NCBI GenBank assembly: GCA_900545055.1
Contig: UQXP01000061.1
Location: 1 to 8,665 of the forward strand
Origin: an uncultured Collinsella sp.
GTDB taxonomy: Bacteria; Actinomycetota; Coriobacteriia; Coriobacteriales; Coriobacteriaceae
Reading direction: 5' to 3'
DNA length: 8,665 nt
This document shows, in pieces, positions 1 through 6,995 of the stretch (its first letter is position 1; the number at the start of each line of letters is the position of its first letter). Below the pieces are notes generated by a model that was given only the letters and a program-made list of their open reading frames with translations, had not been told where the DNA came from and searched no databases. A program made the position numbers and the translations under genes.

Positions 1-620
1 AGAACGGCCGCCTGACGGGCGTGAGCGCCGGCGTCGTGTACGGCGACAACGCCTCCATGGACTGCTGCATCGTCAACCGCGAGACGCTGCTCGAGATCAT
101 CGACCACTACCAAGCCGCCGACTATCTAGACCTGCTCGAGGCGCTCCAGGGCGACTTTGGCAACATCGACGTGTGCAGTTACGAGTACAAGGGCGAGGTC
201 GTGGGCGTGTTTAGCGAGAAGTCGCTGTATCGCCGCAGCATGGACCTGCTCGACCAGACCGTAGCCGACCAGCTCTTTGACCCCGAGCGCCCGATCCTGA
301 CCAAGGCTCACGACGTGCCGCCTTCACGCTATGCGACCGGCAGCCACGCCTGCAACTCGATTATCTCGGCCGGCTGCATCATCAAGGGCACCGTGCGCAA
401 CTCGATCCTGTCGCGCGGCGTCGTGGTCGAGGAGGGCGCATCGGTGACCAACTCGATCATCAACCAGAGCTGCATCATCAAGAGCGGCGCCCGCGTCGAG
501 AACGCCATCCTGGACAAGAACAACGTGGTTCCCACCAACACCGAGCTTCGCGGCACGCCCGAGAACATCTTGGTGCTGGGAAAGGCTCCGTTAACTTCCG
601 ACACCACCATCGTACGTTAA
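1..620 (+). CDS. glgD: Glucose-1-phosphate adenylyltransferase GlgD-type subunit, C-terminal part (5' truncated)
   Basis: The reading frame is open from position 3 (Asn-Gly-Arg-Leu-Thr-Gly) to the TAA at 618-620, so the gene begins outside the window and the ATG/GTG codons near the edge are not its true start. About 206 residues are visible, against roughly 370 expected for GlgD. The first half is the end of the nucleotidyltransferase domain (segment MDLLDQTVADQLF, then ILTKAHDVPPSRY, the hinge typical of GlgC/GlgD). The rest is a left-handed beta-helix built of hexapeptide-like turns (SIISAGCIIKGTVRNSILSR, VTNSIINQSCIIKSGA, VENAILDKNNVV). In Firmicutes-type systems GlgD is a poorly catalytic partner that stimulates GlgC in making ADP-glucose from glucose-1-phosphate and ATP. 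Lying directly before glgA fits a cytoplasmic glycogen-synthesis operon, and glgC is probably just upstream (inference). A divergent GlgC cannot be fully excluded without the N-terminus. Confidence 0.85.
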   Translation, partial: NGRLTGVSAGVVYGDNASMDCCIVNRETLLEIIDHYQAADYLDLLEALQGDFGNIDVCSYEYKGEVVGVFSEKSLYRRSMDLLDQTVADQLFDPERPILTKAHDVPPSRYATGSHACNSIISAGCIIKGTVRNSILSRGVVVEEGASVTNSIINQSCIIKSGARVENAILDKNNVVPTNTELRGTPENILVLGKAPLTSDTTIVR

Positions 621-651
621 CGTTGGCACCGCAACATCGCTCGTAACATGT

Positions 652-687
652 AGAATAGCCGCCCGGTTAGCGCCAGGCGGCTATTCT
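652..687 (+). terminator. Hairpin between glgD and glgA (probable terminator or attenuator)
   Basis: A perfect 12-bp inverted repeat (AGAATAGCCGCC at 652-663, GGCGGCTATTCT at 676-687) encloses a 12-nt loop and lies 32 nt after the glgD stop. The following bases (CGAATT) are not a strong T-run, so termination may be partial. A TAGAAT hexamer at 651-656, preceded by TG, resembles a -10 box for glgA and overlaps the left arm, but no good -35 box lies at 16-18 nt; TTGGCA at 623-628 is too far away. If that promoter is real, its transcripts would start inside the hairpin and lack it. Confidence 0.55.
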
Positions 688-700
688 CGAATTGCAACAT

Positions 701-705
701 GGGAG
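701..705 (+). promoter_or_regulatory. Ribosome binding site that fixes the glgA start
   Basis: GGGAG at 701-705 lies 5 nt before the ATG at 711. The upstream in-frame ATG at 699 overlaps this Shine-Dalgarno sequence and has no purine-rich site of its own. Position 711 is therefore the better start, four codons shorter than the longest frame. Confidence 0.75.
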
Positions 706-710
706 ACAAT

Positions 711-3053
711 ATGGCAGATTCCAGCAAAAAGATGCAGATCGTGTTTGCCTCGGCCGAGTGCGCACCGTTTGTAAAGACCGGTGGCCTGGGCGACGTGGCG
801 GGCTCACTGCCTGCGGCGCTTGTGCGCGCCGGCGCCGAGGTCATCGTGATGGTGCCCAAGTACGCAACCATCAAGGACGAGTACAAGGCGCAGATGGAGC
901 ACTTCTCCGACTTTTACGTGAGCCTGGGCTGGCGCAACGAGTACTGTGGGCTCGAGAAGCTCGAGTACGACGGCGTCACCTATATATTCATCGACAACGA
1001 GCGCTACTTTGCGCGCGACTATCCGTACGGCTTCTTTGATGACGGCGAGCGTTTTGCGTTCTTCTCCAAGGCCATCACCGAGAGCCTGCAGCACCTGCCG
1101 GCCGGTTTTGAGTGTGACATCCTGCACTGCAATGACTGGCAGACGGCACTGGCGCCCGTGTTCTTGCGCGAGTTCTACCAGGGCCTGCCACTGTACGACC
1201 GCGTCAAGACCGTGTTCTCGATCCACAACGTGGCGTTCCAGGGCCAGTTTAGCGACACCGTATTGGAGGACATCCTGGGTGTGGCGCACATTCCGGCGGC
1301 CGCCTCGCAGCTGCGTTGCGACGCCTGCAGCATCAATTACATGCTGGGCGCGCTGCGCTATGCCGATGCCATCACCACGGTGAGCCCCACCTATGCCAAC
1401 GAGATCCAGACGCCCGAGTTTGGCGAGGGCCTGGACGGCGTGCTGCGCGAGCGCTCCTATGCGCTGCAGGGCATTTTGAACGGCATTGACGTGGCGGGCT
1501 TTGACCCGGCGACCGACAAGCGCATTGCCGCCAACTACACGGTTGATGACCGTGGGGGCAAGGCAGTGTGCAAGGCCAAGCTGCAGGAAGAGCTGGGGCT
1601 CGAGGTTCGCGACGACCGTCCGCTTATGGTGATGGTCACGCGCCTGACGCGCCAGAAGGGCATGGACCTGGTCATGTACGCGCTCGACCGCATCCTGTCC
1701 GGCGGCGTGCAGGTGGCGGTGCTGGGCACCGGCGACCGCGACTACGAAGACGGCCTGCGCTACTTCCAGGACAAGTACCCCGGCACCATGGCCGCACGCA
1801 TCGAGTTCGACCCGGCGCTGTCACAGCGTATGTATGCCGCCGCCGACATGTTCCTGATGCCTTCGAAGTTTGAGCCCTGCGGCCTGTCGCAGATCATCGC
1901 TATGCGCTACGGCACCCTGCCCATCGTGCGCGAGACCGGTGGTCTGAAGGACACCGTGATCCCGTATAACGAGTTTACCGGCGAGGGCACGGGCTTCTCG
2001 TTTAGCAACTTTAACGGCGACGAAATGGGCGACGCCGTATTCCGCGCGGCACGACTGTTCTGGGACAACCGCGATGCCTGGAACCAGCTGGTCACGCAGG
2101 CCATGAGCCAGGACTTTAGCTGGACGCGCTCGGCCGACAAGTATCTGGACCTGTACTTCTTTATGCACCCGGAGATCGAGAGACCGGCGGCTGTTGTCGA
2201 CGAGCCCGCGGTTGTGGCTGAGAAGACTGAAGCCGAGCCCGAGCCCAAGGCCAAGCCGGTTGTTGAGGCGCCCGCTGCCGTTGAGGAGCCTAAGGCTGAG
2301 GAGAAAACTGCTGAGGCTGTTAAGGCTGAGGCAGAGGTGAAGTCCGAGGCTGCACCTGAGCCTGAGGCCAAGCCTGCTGCGAAGCCTGCCGCCAAGAAGA
2401 CCACGACGCGCAAGACGACCGCCAAGAAGGCTACGACCGCGAAGACTGCCACCAAGACCGCTTCGACGACCAAGGCTGCTGCCACCAAGACGACCGCTGC
2501 CAAGGCTACGACCACGCGCAAGCGCACGACCGCTGCCGCTAAGAAGGCCGCCGAGGCCGAGGTCTCTCCCGAGGTAAAGGCCGAGGCTGCAGAGGCTAAG
2601 CCGACCGCCAAGGCTCCGGCAAAGACCGCTGCCAAGAAGACGACCGCGACCAAGACCGCGACCGCCAAGAAGGCCACGGCAACCAAGTCGACGACCGCCA
2701 AGACCCCCGCGACGAAGGCTGCCCCTAAGGCCGCCGCAAAGCCTGCCGCCAAGGTCGAGGAGACGCCCGCCGAGCCCAAGGCAGAGGCAACCGTCGAGGC
2801 CAAGCCAGCCGCCAAGGCCACCACGCGCAAGCGCACCACGACGACGGCCAAGAAGACCACGGCAAAGGCAGCTGCCCCCAAGGCAGAGGCCAAGCCCGAG
2901 GTAAAGGCCGCCCCGAAGGTCGAGACAAAGGTTGAGACAAAGCCCGAGTCCGCCAAGAAGGCTCCGGTCTCCCCCGCCGCTCCGGCTGAGGAAAAGGCCC
3001 CGACCAAGAAGACGTCCGTCCGCAAGGCAACGGCCACCCGCAAGCGCCGCTAG
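711..3053 (+). CDS. glgA: Glycogen synthase (GT5) with a long histone-H1-like C-terminal tail
   Basis: Transfers glucose from ADP-glucose to the non-reducing end of alpha-1,4-glucan; cytoplasmic, at the glycogen granule. Residues 1-490 are a complete GT5 synthase of normal family length (E. coli GlgA is 477 aa). It has the ADP-glucose-binding K22-TGGLGD loop, H139-CNDW, the FSIHNVAFQGQF segment, GILNGID, R311-LTRQK316 (the R/K pair matching E. coli R300/K305), and E388-PCGLSQ followed by GTLPIVRETGGLKDTV. Residues 491-780 (2181-3050) are unusual: only Ala, Lys, Thr, Glu, Pro, Val, Arg and Ser plus one Asp, with no aromatic, Gly, Leu, Ile or Cys. The first part (491 to about 560) is Glu/Pro-rich and the rest mainly Lys/Thr/Ala, ending RKRR. 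There is no signal peptide. The gene lies after glgD and 219 nt before the amylase-MalQ fusion. The core assignment is very secure; the tail's role is unknown. Confidence 0.96.
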   Translation: MADSSKKMQIVFASAECAPFVKTGGLGDVAGSLPAALVRAGAEVIVMVPKYATIKDEYKAQMEHFSDFYVSLGWRNEYCGLEKLEYDGVTYIFIDNERYFARDYPYGFFDDGERFAFFSKAITESLQHLPAGFECDILHCNDWQTALAPVFLREFYQGLPLYDRVKTVFSIHNVAFQGQFSDTVLEDILGVAHIPAAASQLRCDACSINYMLGALRYADAITTVSPTYANEIQTPEFGEGLDGVLRERSYALQGILNGIDVAGFDPATDKRIAANYTVDDRGGKAVCKAKLQEELGLEVRDDRPLMVMVTRLTRQKGMDLVMYALDRILSGGVQVAVLGTGDRDYEDGLRYFQDKYPGTMAARIEFDPALSQRMYAAADMFLMPSKFEPCGLSQIIAMRYGTLPIVRETGGLKDTVIPYNEFTGEGTGFSFSNFNGDEMGDAVFRAARLFWDNRDAWNQLVTQAMSQDFSWTRSADKYLDLYFFMHPEIERPAAVVDEPAVVAEKTEAEPEPKAKPVVEAPAAVEEPKAEEKTAEAVKAEAEVKSEAAPEPEAKPAAKPAAKKTTTRKTTAKKATTAKTATKTASTTKAAATKTTAAKATTTRKRTTAAAKKAAEAEVSPEVKAEAAEAKPTAKAPAKTAAKKTTATKTATAKKATATKSTTAKTPATKAAPKAAAKPAAKVEETPAEPKAEATVEAKPAAKATTRKRTTTTAKKTTAKAAAPKAEAKPEVKAAPKVETKVETKPESAKKAPVSPAAPAEEKAPTKKTSVRKATATRKRR
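2181..3050 (+). repeat. Low-complexity (Ala/Lys/Thr/Glu/Pro) coding tail of glgA with repeated RKR modules
   Basis: This in-frame segment encodes residues 491-780 of GlgA. Lys-Thr/Ala blocks (AAKKTTTRK, AAKKTTATK, TTTTAKKTTAK) alternate with Glu/Pro blocks (AEAEVSPEVKAEAAEA, VEETPAEPKAEATVEAK). A motif TTRKRTT followed by an Ala/Thr run and KK occurs with RKR at residues 603-605 and 706-708, and the protein ends RKRR at 777-780. Codon choice differs inside the tail: about 2190-2390 uses many T-ending Ala, Val and Pro codons, while the later part returns to C/G endings. The composition resembles histone H1, mycobacterial HupB tails and other nucleic-acid-binding tails. It is probably disordered. 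Confidence 0.85.
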
Positions 3054-3090
3054 CCCGCAGACGATCTAAAACCTAATCAAAACCCTAAAC

Positions 3091-3121
3091 AAGGGGCGCT
3101 CCAACCGGGCGCCCCTTCTCT
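3091..3121 (+). terminator. Intrinsic terminator after glgA
   Basis: A 9-bp perfect stem, AAGGGGCGC (3091-3099) with GCGCCCCTT (3109-3117), has a 9-nt loop and is followed by a pyrimidine-rich CTCTG tail. It starts 38 nt after the glgA stop and is preceded by an A-rich stretch. It probably separates glgA transcription from the fusion gene downstream. Confidence 0.75.
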
Positions 3122-3176
3122 GTAGATAGTTGGTAAAACGATTTTCTAGGACAACCGTTCGCCGATGGTAAACGGA

Positions 3177-3211
3177 TGTTGTTTATACACCCTGTGTACA
3201 ACAGATATACT
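3177..3211 (+). promoter_or_regulatory. Candidate promoter and operator of the amylase-MalQ gene
   Basis: TATACT at 3206-3211 is a good -10 hexamer. No consensus -35 box is present; TTTATA at 3182-3187 is the closest at 18 nt. Just upstream is an interrupted inverted repeat: TGTTG (3177-3181), a TTTA insertion, TACAC (3186-3190), CCT, then GTGTACAACA (3194-3203). It overlaps the polymerase contact region, as a repressor operator would. A TGGTAAA direct repeat occurs further upstream at 3131 and 3166. The inferred leader of about 55 nt contains a 7-bp hairpin with one G-T pair (CATGGCC 3232-3238, GGCCGTG 3243-3249). No regulator gene lies in the window, so the regulatory role is inference. Confidence 0.35.
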
Positions 3212-3272
3212 TACAATTTGTGCGTAAAGCCCATGGCCCGCAGGCCGTGATTCTATTGAACTGGACCGTACT

Positions 3273-6200
3273 ATGAGATTGATACACAACAGCCGCCTAC
3301 CGCAGTTTCGCACTCCGTTTGGCGCTGTGACCACAGGAACTACCGTTGCACTCTCGGTGATTTTGGAGGATGCCGATCCCAACCAGGCAACACTCACCCT
3401 ACGTACCTGGGTCGATGAAGTCGGCGAGACCCTGATTCCGATGAAGCACGAAGGCGATGGCATTTTTACCGGCGAGCTCAAATGCACTGAACCGTGTCTT
3501 GTGTGGTACAGCTTTATATGTAATATCGAGGGCCAGCCCGAGGTTCGCCTGGGCGCGCCGCAGGGCCGCACCGGCGGCGAGGGCGTAACCTACGACTACG
3601 CCGAGGTGCCGTCCTTCCAGATTACCGTCTATAAGCACCGCGAGAACCGCCCCACCTGGTACGAGCGCGGTATGGTCTACCAAATCTTCCCCGACCGCTA
3701 CGCCCGTGACGAGCATTGGCGCGAGCGCACAATGGCCCAACTCGAAAAACCGCGCAAGGGCATTCAGCGCCGGATGGTCGAGGACTGGAACGAGCCGCCC
3801 GTGTACGAGCGCGCCGAGGACGGCTCCATCAAGACCTGGGACTTCTACGGCGGCTCGCTCAAGGGCATCCAGGAAGACCTGCCCCGCATCGCCGAGCTAG
3901 GCTTTACAGCCATCTACCTCAACCCCATTTTCGAAGCCGCAAGCAACCACCGCTACGACACGGCCGACTACACCAAGATCGACCCGATCCTGGGCACCGA
4001 GCAGGACTTTACCGAGCTGTGCCAAGCAGCCGAGAAGCTGGGCATCTCCATCATCCTGGACGGCGTCTTCAACCACACGGGCGACGACTCGATTTATTTC
4101 AACCGCTACGGCAACTACCCGGGCGTGGGTGCCTGGCAGAGCGAGGATTCACCGTGGCGTGATGCGTTTACCTTCCACGAGGACGGCTCGTACGACTGCT
4201 GGTGGGGCGTGGGCAATATGCCGGCCATCAACGAGAAGTCCGAGCTGGTGCGCGAGAGGCTCCTGGGCAAGGACGGCGTGATCCGCAAATGGCTGCGCGC
4301 CGGTGCCCATGGGTGGCGCCTGGACGTCGCTGACGAGCTTTCCGACGACTTCCTGGCCGAGATCAAGAAGGCCGTACTTGCCGAAAAGCCTGATGCGCTG
4401 TTGCTTGGCGAAGTCTGGGAAGACGCCTCCAACAAGATTAGCTACGGCCATCTGCGCCGCTACCTGCAGGGCTCCGAGCTGGACTCTGCTATGGATTATC
4501 CCTTCCGTGACATGGTCATCGGTTTTTTGATGGGCTACAAGAATGCCTACCAGGCCGCCGAGGATATCGAGACCCTGCGCGAGAACTACCCGAGCGAGGC
4601 ATTGTCCTGCGCGCTCAATCTGCTTTCGAGCCACGACCGTCCGCGCATTATCTCGGTGCTCGGCGGCGGCCCCGACGAGTCGCAGCTGCCCGAGTGCGAG
4701 CGCAGCAAATGGCGCCTGGACGAGAACTCGATGGGCCTGGCCAAGAGCCGTTTTTGGCTCGCCACGCTCATGCAGATGACCTTCCCCGGCGTGCCTTCGA
4801 TCTACTACGGCGACGAGTACGGCCTGGAGGGCCTAACCGATCCGGGCAACCGCCGCACCCTGCCGACCAAGGACCAACTGCACGACTTCGACACGCTGGC
4901 TATTGTCAAGAACGCATCCGCCGTACGCCGCGCACTGCCATTTATGATCGACGGCGAGATCAAGGCCTTCGCGCTCAACGACGAGGTGCTGGCATACAAC
5001 CGCACGGGCAAGAACGGCGAGTCCGCGACGGTAATCATCAACCGCAGCCTGCGCAATTCGCACCGCGTGACGATTCCGGCGCTCGGCGAATGTGCGAGCG
5101 ACGTCATTAGCGGCCACGAGTGCGAGATCCACAACGGTACGGTCACGCTCGACCTGTATCCGCTGGGTTCGTCAATCATCTACCATCACGCCGAGCAGCG
5201 CCTGCAGGAGCCGCTCGACCACGGCGCGGGCGTCGTGTGCCATATCACCTCGGTGCCGACCGACGACGGCAAGCCCGGCACGATCGGAGCGCCCACGCGT
5301 CGCTTTATCGACCACCTGGCCACCATGGGCATGCGCTACTGGCAGGTCCTGCCCGTCAATCCGACGGACTTCTTCCGCTCCCCTTACGCTGGGCCTTCGG
5401 CCTTTGCGGGCAATATCGACCTGCTGCCCGAGAGCCACGAGGAGCTTGCTGCCGATTTTGAGACTTGGAACGCCCGCGGCGGCGAGGATGCCGATCCGCT
5501 CTACACCGCGTTTAAACATCGCAATGCCGACTGGCTCGAGAAGTACTGCGTCTACATGGCCGTTAAGAAGTACTTTGAGGGAGAGTCGCGTCACGATTGG
5601 CCGGCCGATGTCGCACGTTACAACGAGCATCTGATCGACGACAAGCGTTTCCACGACGAGGCAGAGCTGCAGGCGTACATGCAGTACCGCTTTGACCTGG
5701 CATGGTGCGAGCTTATGAATTACGCACACAAGAAGGGTATCGAGGTCATCGGCGATATCCCCATGTATGTTTCGGACGATTCGGCAGACGCGTGGAGCGA
5801 GCCCGAGAACTTCTGGCTGTCCGATACCGGCAAGGCGATTGAGATTTCCGGCGCGCCGCCCGACAACTTTGCGCCCGAGGGTCAGGTATGGGGCAACCCG
5901 ACGTTCCGCTGGGACCACATGAAGCAGAACGGCTATAGCTGGTGGATGGATCGCCTGCGCCGCGCGTTCTCGCTCTACGACCGCGTGCGCCTGGATCACT
6001 TCCTGGGATTCCATAGCTATTTCAGCATTCCCGCGGGTAAGGCATGGTCCGACGGGCGTTGGCTGGCAGGACCGGGCAAAGACCTGTTCCAGACCGCCTA
6101 TGACGAGCTGGGTCCGCTCAACTTTATCGCCGAGGACCTGGGCTATCTGACGCCTGGCGTTCGTGCCATGGCTTCGACCTGCGGCTTCCCCGGCATGGAC

Positions 6201-6569
6201 GTGCTGGAGTTTAGCGACTACGACGTTCGTTGCGGTGTGCATCCCACGCCCGGCAAAATTCTGTACACCTCGACGCACGACACATCGACGCTGGCCGGTT
6301 GGTGCACGCGTTCCTTTGCGGGCGGCGACGAGCCGAGCGGGGTTGAGGGGGCGGCAAAGCTGATGGGCGATGCGCTGGCAAGCGACGCGCCGCTCGTGAT
6401 GATGCCGTTGCAGGACGTGCTGGGGCTGGGCGACGATGCCCGCATGAACGTGCCGGGTGTCGCCACGGGCAACTGGACCTGGCAGGCCGATGAGGCGGAT
6501 ATTGAGGCCGCCGAGGACAAAACTGCACAGCTCCTGCGCAACACCCATAGATTCTGGGGCGAAGCGTGA
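3273..6569 (+). CDS. Bifunctional GH13 amylase (neopullulanase-like) fused to GH77 4-alpha-glucanotransferase
   Basis: One 1098-residue frame carries two enzymes. Residues 1 to about 115 are a beta-sandwich N-domain like that of neopullulanases. Residues from about 125 are a GH13 barrel (MVYQIFPDRY, DFYGGSLKGI) with all catalytic regions: D263-GVFNH, GWR349-L-D351 (nucleophile), E380 in LLGEVWED (acid/base) and H454-D455. A beta C-domain ends near residue 637. GH77 follows with almost no linker: YWQVLPVNPTDFFRSPYAG, IGDIPMYVSDDSADAW, D908 in VRLDHFLGF (nucleophile), E954 in IAEDLG (acid/base) and H1002-D1003. There is no signal peptide, so it acts in the cytoplasm. The likely job is to hydrolyse and then disproportionate maltodextrin or glycogen-derived chains, fitting the glgD-glgA context. 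The start at 3273 is the first ATG after an in-frame stop at 3225 and gives a normal N-terminus, but the Shine-Dalgarno is weak (TGGA at 3262). Exact GH13 substrate is uncertain; the symbol malQ would cover only the C-terminal half. Confidence 0.93.
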   Translation: MRLIHNSRLPQFRTPFGAVTTGTTVALSVILEDADPNQATLTLRTWVDEVGETLIPMKHEGDGIFTGELKCTEPCLVWYSFICNIEGQPEVRLGAPQGRTGGEGVTYDYAEVPSFQITVYKHRENRPTWYERGMVYQIFPDRYARDEHWRERTMAQLEKPRKGIQRRMVEDWNEPPVYERAEDGSIKTWDFYGGSLKGIQEDLPRIAELGFTAIYLNPIFEAASNHRYDTADYTKIDPILGTEQDFTELCQAAEKLGISIILDGVFNHTGDDSIYFNRYGNYPGVGAWQSEDSPWRDAFTFHEDGSYDCWWGVGNMPAINEKSELVRERLLGKDGVIRKWLRAGAHGWRLDVADELSDDFLAEIKKAVLAEKPDALLLGEVWEDASNKISYGHLRRYLQGSELDSAMDYPFRDMVIGFLMGYKNAYQAAEDIETLRENYPSEALSCALNLLSSHDRPRIISVLGGGPDESQLPECERSKWRLDENSMGLAKSRFWLATLMQMTFPGVPSIYYGDEYGLEGLTDPGNRRTLPTKDQLHDFDTLAIVKNASAVRRALPFMIDGEIKAFALNDEVLAYNRTGKNGESATVIINRSLRNSHRVTIPALGECASDVISGHECEIHNGTVTLDLYPLGSSIIYHHAEQRLQEPLDHGAGVVCHITSVPTDDGKPGTIGAPTRRFIDHLATMGMRYWQVLPVNPTDFFRSPYAGPSAFAGNIDLLPESHEELAADFETWNARGGEDADPLYTAFKHRNADWLEKYCVYMAVKKYFEGESRHDWPADVARYNEHLIDDKRFHDEAELQAYMQYRFDLAWCELMNYAHKKGIEVIGDIPMYVSDDSADAWSEPENFWLSDTGKAIEISGAPPDNFAPEGQVWGNPTFRWDHMKQNGYSWWMDRLRRAFSLYDRVRLDHFLGFHSYFSIPAGKAWSDGRWLAGPGKDLFQTAYDELGPLNFIAEDLGYLTPGVRAMASTCGFPGMDVLEFSDYDVRCGVHPTPGKILYTSTHDTSTLAGWCTRSFAGGDEPSGVEGAAKLMGDALASDAPLVMMPLQDVLGLGDDARMNVPGVATGNWTWQADEADIEAAEDKTAQLLRNTHRFWGEA

Positions 6570-6613
6570 TAAAACCCCCGATATAGGGTACAGTTACAGC
6601 TGTTTGAATTTAT

Positions 6614-6640
6614 GCGGGCAGAGCGATCTGCCCGCTTTGT
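6614..6640 (+). terminator. Hairpin with GNRA tetraloop between the fusion gene and fmdB
   Basis: A 9-bp stem, GCGGGCAGA (6614-6622) with TCTGCCCGC (6627-6635), closes on GCGA, a GNRA-type tetraloop, and is followed by TTTGT. This is a good, if short-tailed, intrinsic terminator 45 nt after the fusion-gene stop. It ends 11 nt before the fmdB Shine-Dalgarno, so it may instead act as a 5' stabiliser of the fmdB message. A TACAGT box at 6589-6594 could be an fmdB -10, without a convincing -35. Confidence 0.6.
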
Positions 6641-6657
6641 GCTGAAAAGGAAGTATT

Positions 6658-6894
6658 ATGGCGCGCTACGATTACAAGTGCTCGAGCTGCGGCAACGTGT
6701 TTGAGGTTGAGCATCCCATGTCCGAGACCCCCGAGGTCGTGTGCCCGAGCTGCGGCGCTCCGGCATCGAAGACGTTCTCGGCCAGCGGCATCAAGTTTGA
6801 GGGCAGCGGCTTCTACAACACCGACCAGCGAAGCGGTGGTTCCAGCACCAACGCCACCAGCGGCTGCTGCGCCAACTGCCCGCACAGCCACTAG
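6658..6894 (+). CDS. FmdB-family zinc-ribbon protein
   Basis: This 78-residue cytoplasmic protein belongs to the FmdB/putative regulatory zinc-ribbon family. It begins MARYDYKCSSCG and has two CxxC knuckles, C8/C11 and C29/C32, that should bind one zinc. The family's IKFEGSGFYNTD segment follows at residues 45-56. A Gly/Ser/Thr linker leads to a Cys/His-rich end with C70, C71, C74, H76 and H78, possibly a second metal site. The start is supported by AAGGAAG at 6647-6653, 4 nt upstream. The function of the family is poorly defined: it was named from a formamidase-linked regulator, and many members are simply uncharacterised small zinc ribbons. Nothing ties it to glycogen metabolism except position. 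It has its own hairpin-separated unit 88 nt after the fusion gene and converges on rsmB. Confidence 0.88.
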   Translation: MARYDYKCSSCGNVFEVEHPMSETPEVVCPSCGAPASKTFSASGIKFEGSGFYNTDQRSGGSSTNATSGCCANCPHSH

Positions 6895-6928
6895 AGACAA
6901 GCGGTCCCGCTACCCAGGTTTCCTGATG

Positions 6929-6995
6929 AGTTGCGGTGAAATAGGGATTGTTTTGCGGGTAGATGCCGCTATTCAATCCCTATTTCACCGCAACT
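6929..6995. repeat. 67-nt palindromic repeat, copy 1
   Basis: A perfect 22-bp inverted repeat (6929-6950 against 6974-6995) begins AGTTGCGGTGAAATAGGG and ends with its complement. The 23-nt loop contains a second small stem, GCGG (6955-6958) with CCGC (6966-6969). It starts 34 nt after the fmdB stop and runs into TTTCTTT, so it could also terminate fmdB transcription. A near-identical copy lies at 7271-7337 in the same orientation, which makes it a repeat family rather than a one-off terminator. Confidence 0.9.

Noticed and set aside
699..701. ATG 699 as the glgA start
   Set aside because: It overlaps the GGGAG ribosome site that is ideally spaced for the ATG at 711.
1907..3043. Long minus-strand open frame (378 aa) opposite the glgA tail
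   Set aside because: It is the mirror of the Ala/Lys/Thr-rich coding tail, giving an Ala/Val-rich product with no domain. GC-rich low-complexity genes routinely create such open antisense frames.
5172..6548. Minus-strand open frame of 458 aa inside the amylase-MalQ gene
   Set aside because: No recognisable family. The opposite strand encodes an unbroken GH77 domain with catalytic motifs, so this is an antisense shadow.
6596..6603. ACAGCTGT palindrome upstream of fmdB as an operator
   Set aside because: Eight bases is too short to separate from chance, and nothing else supports it.
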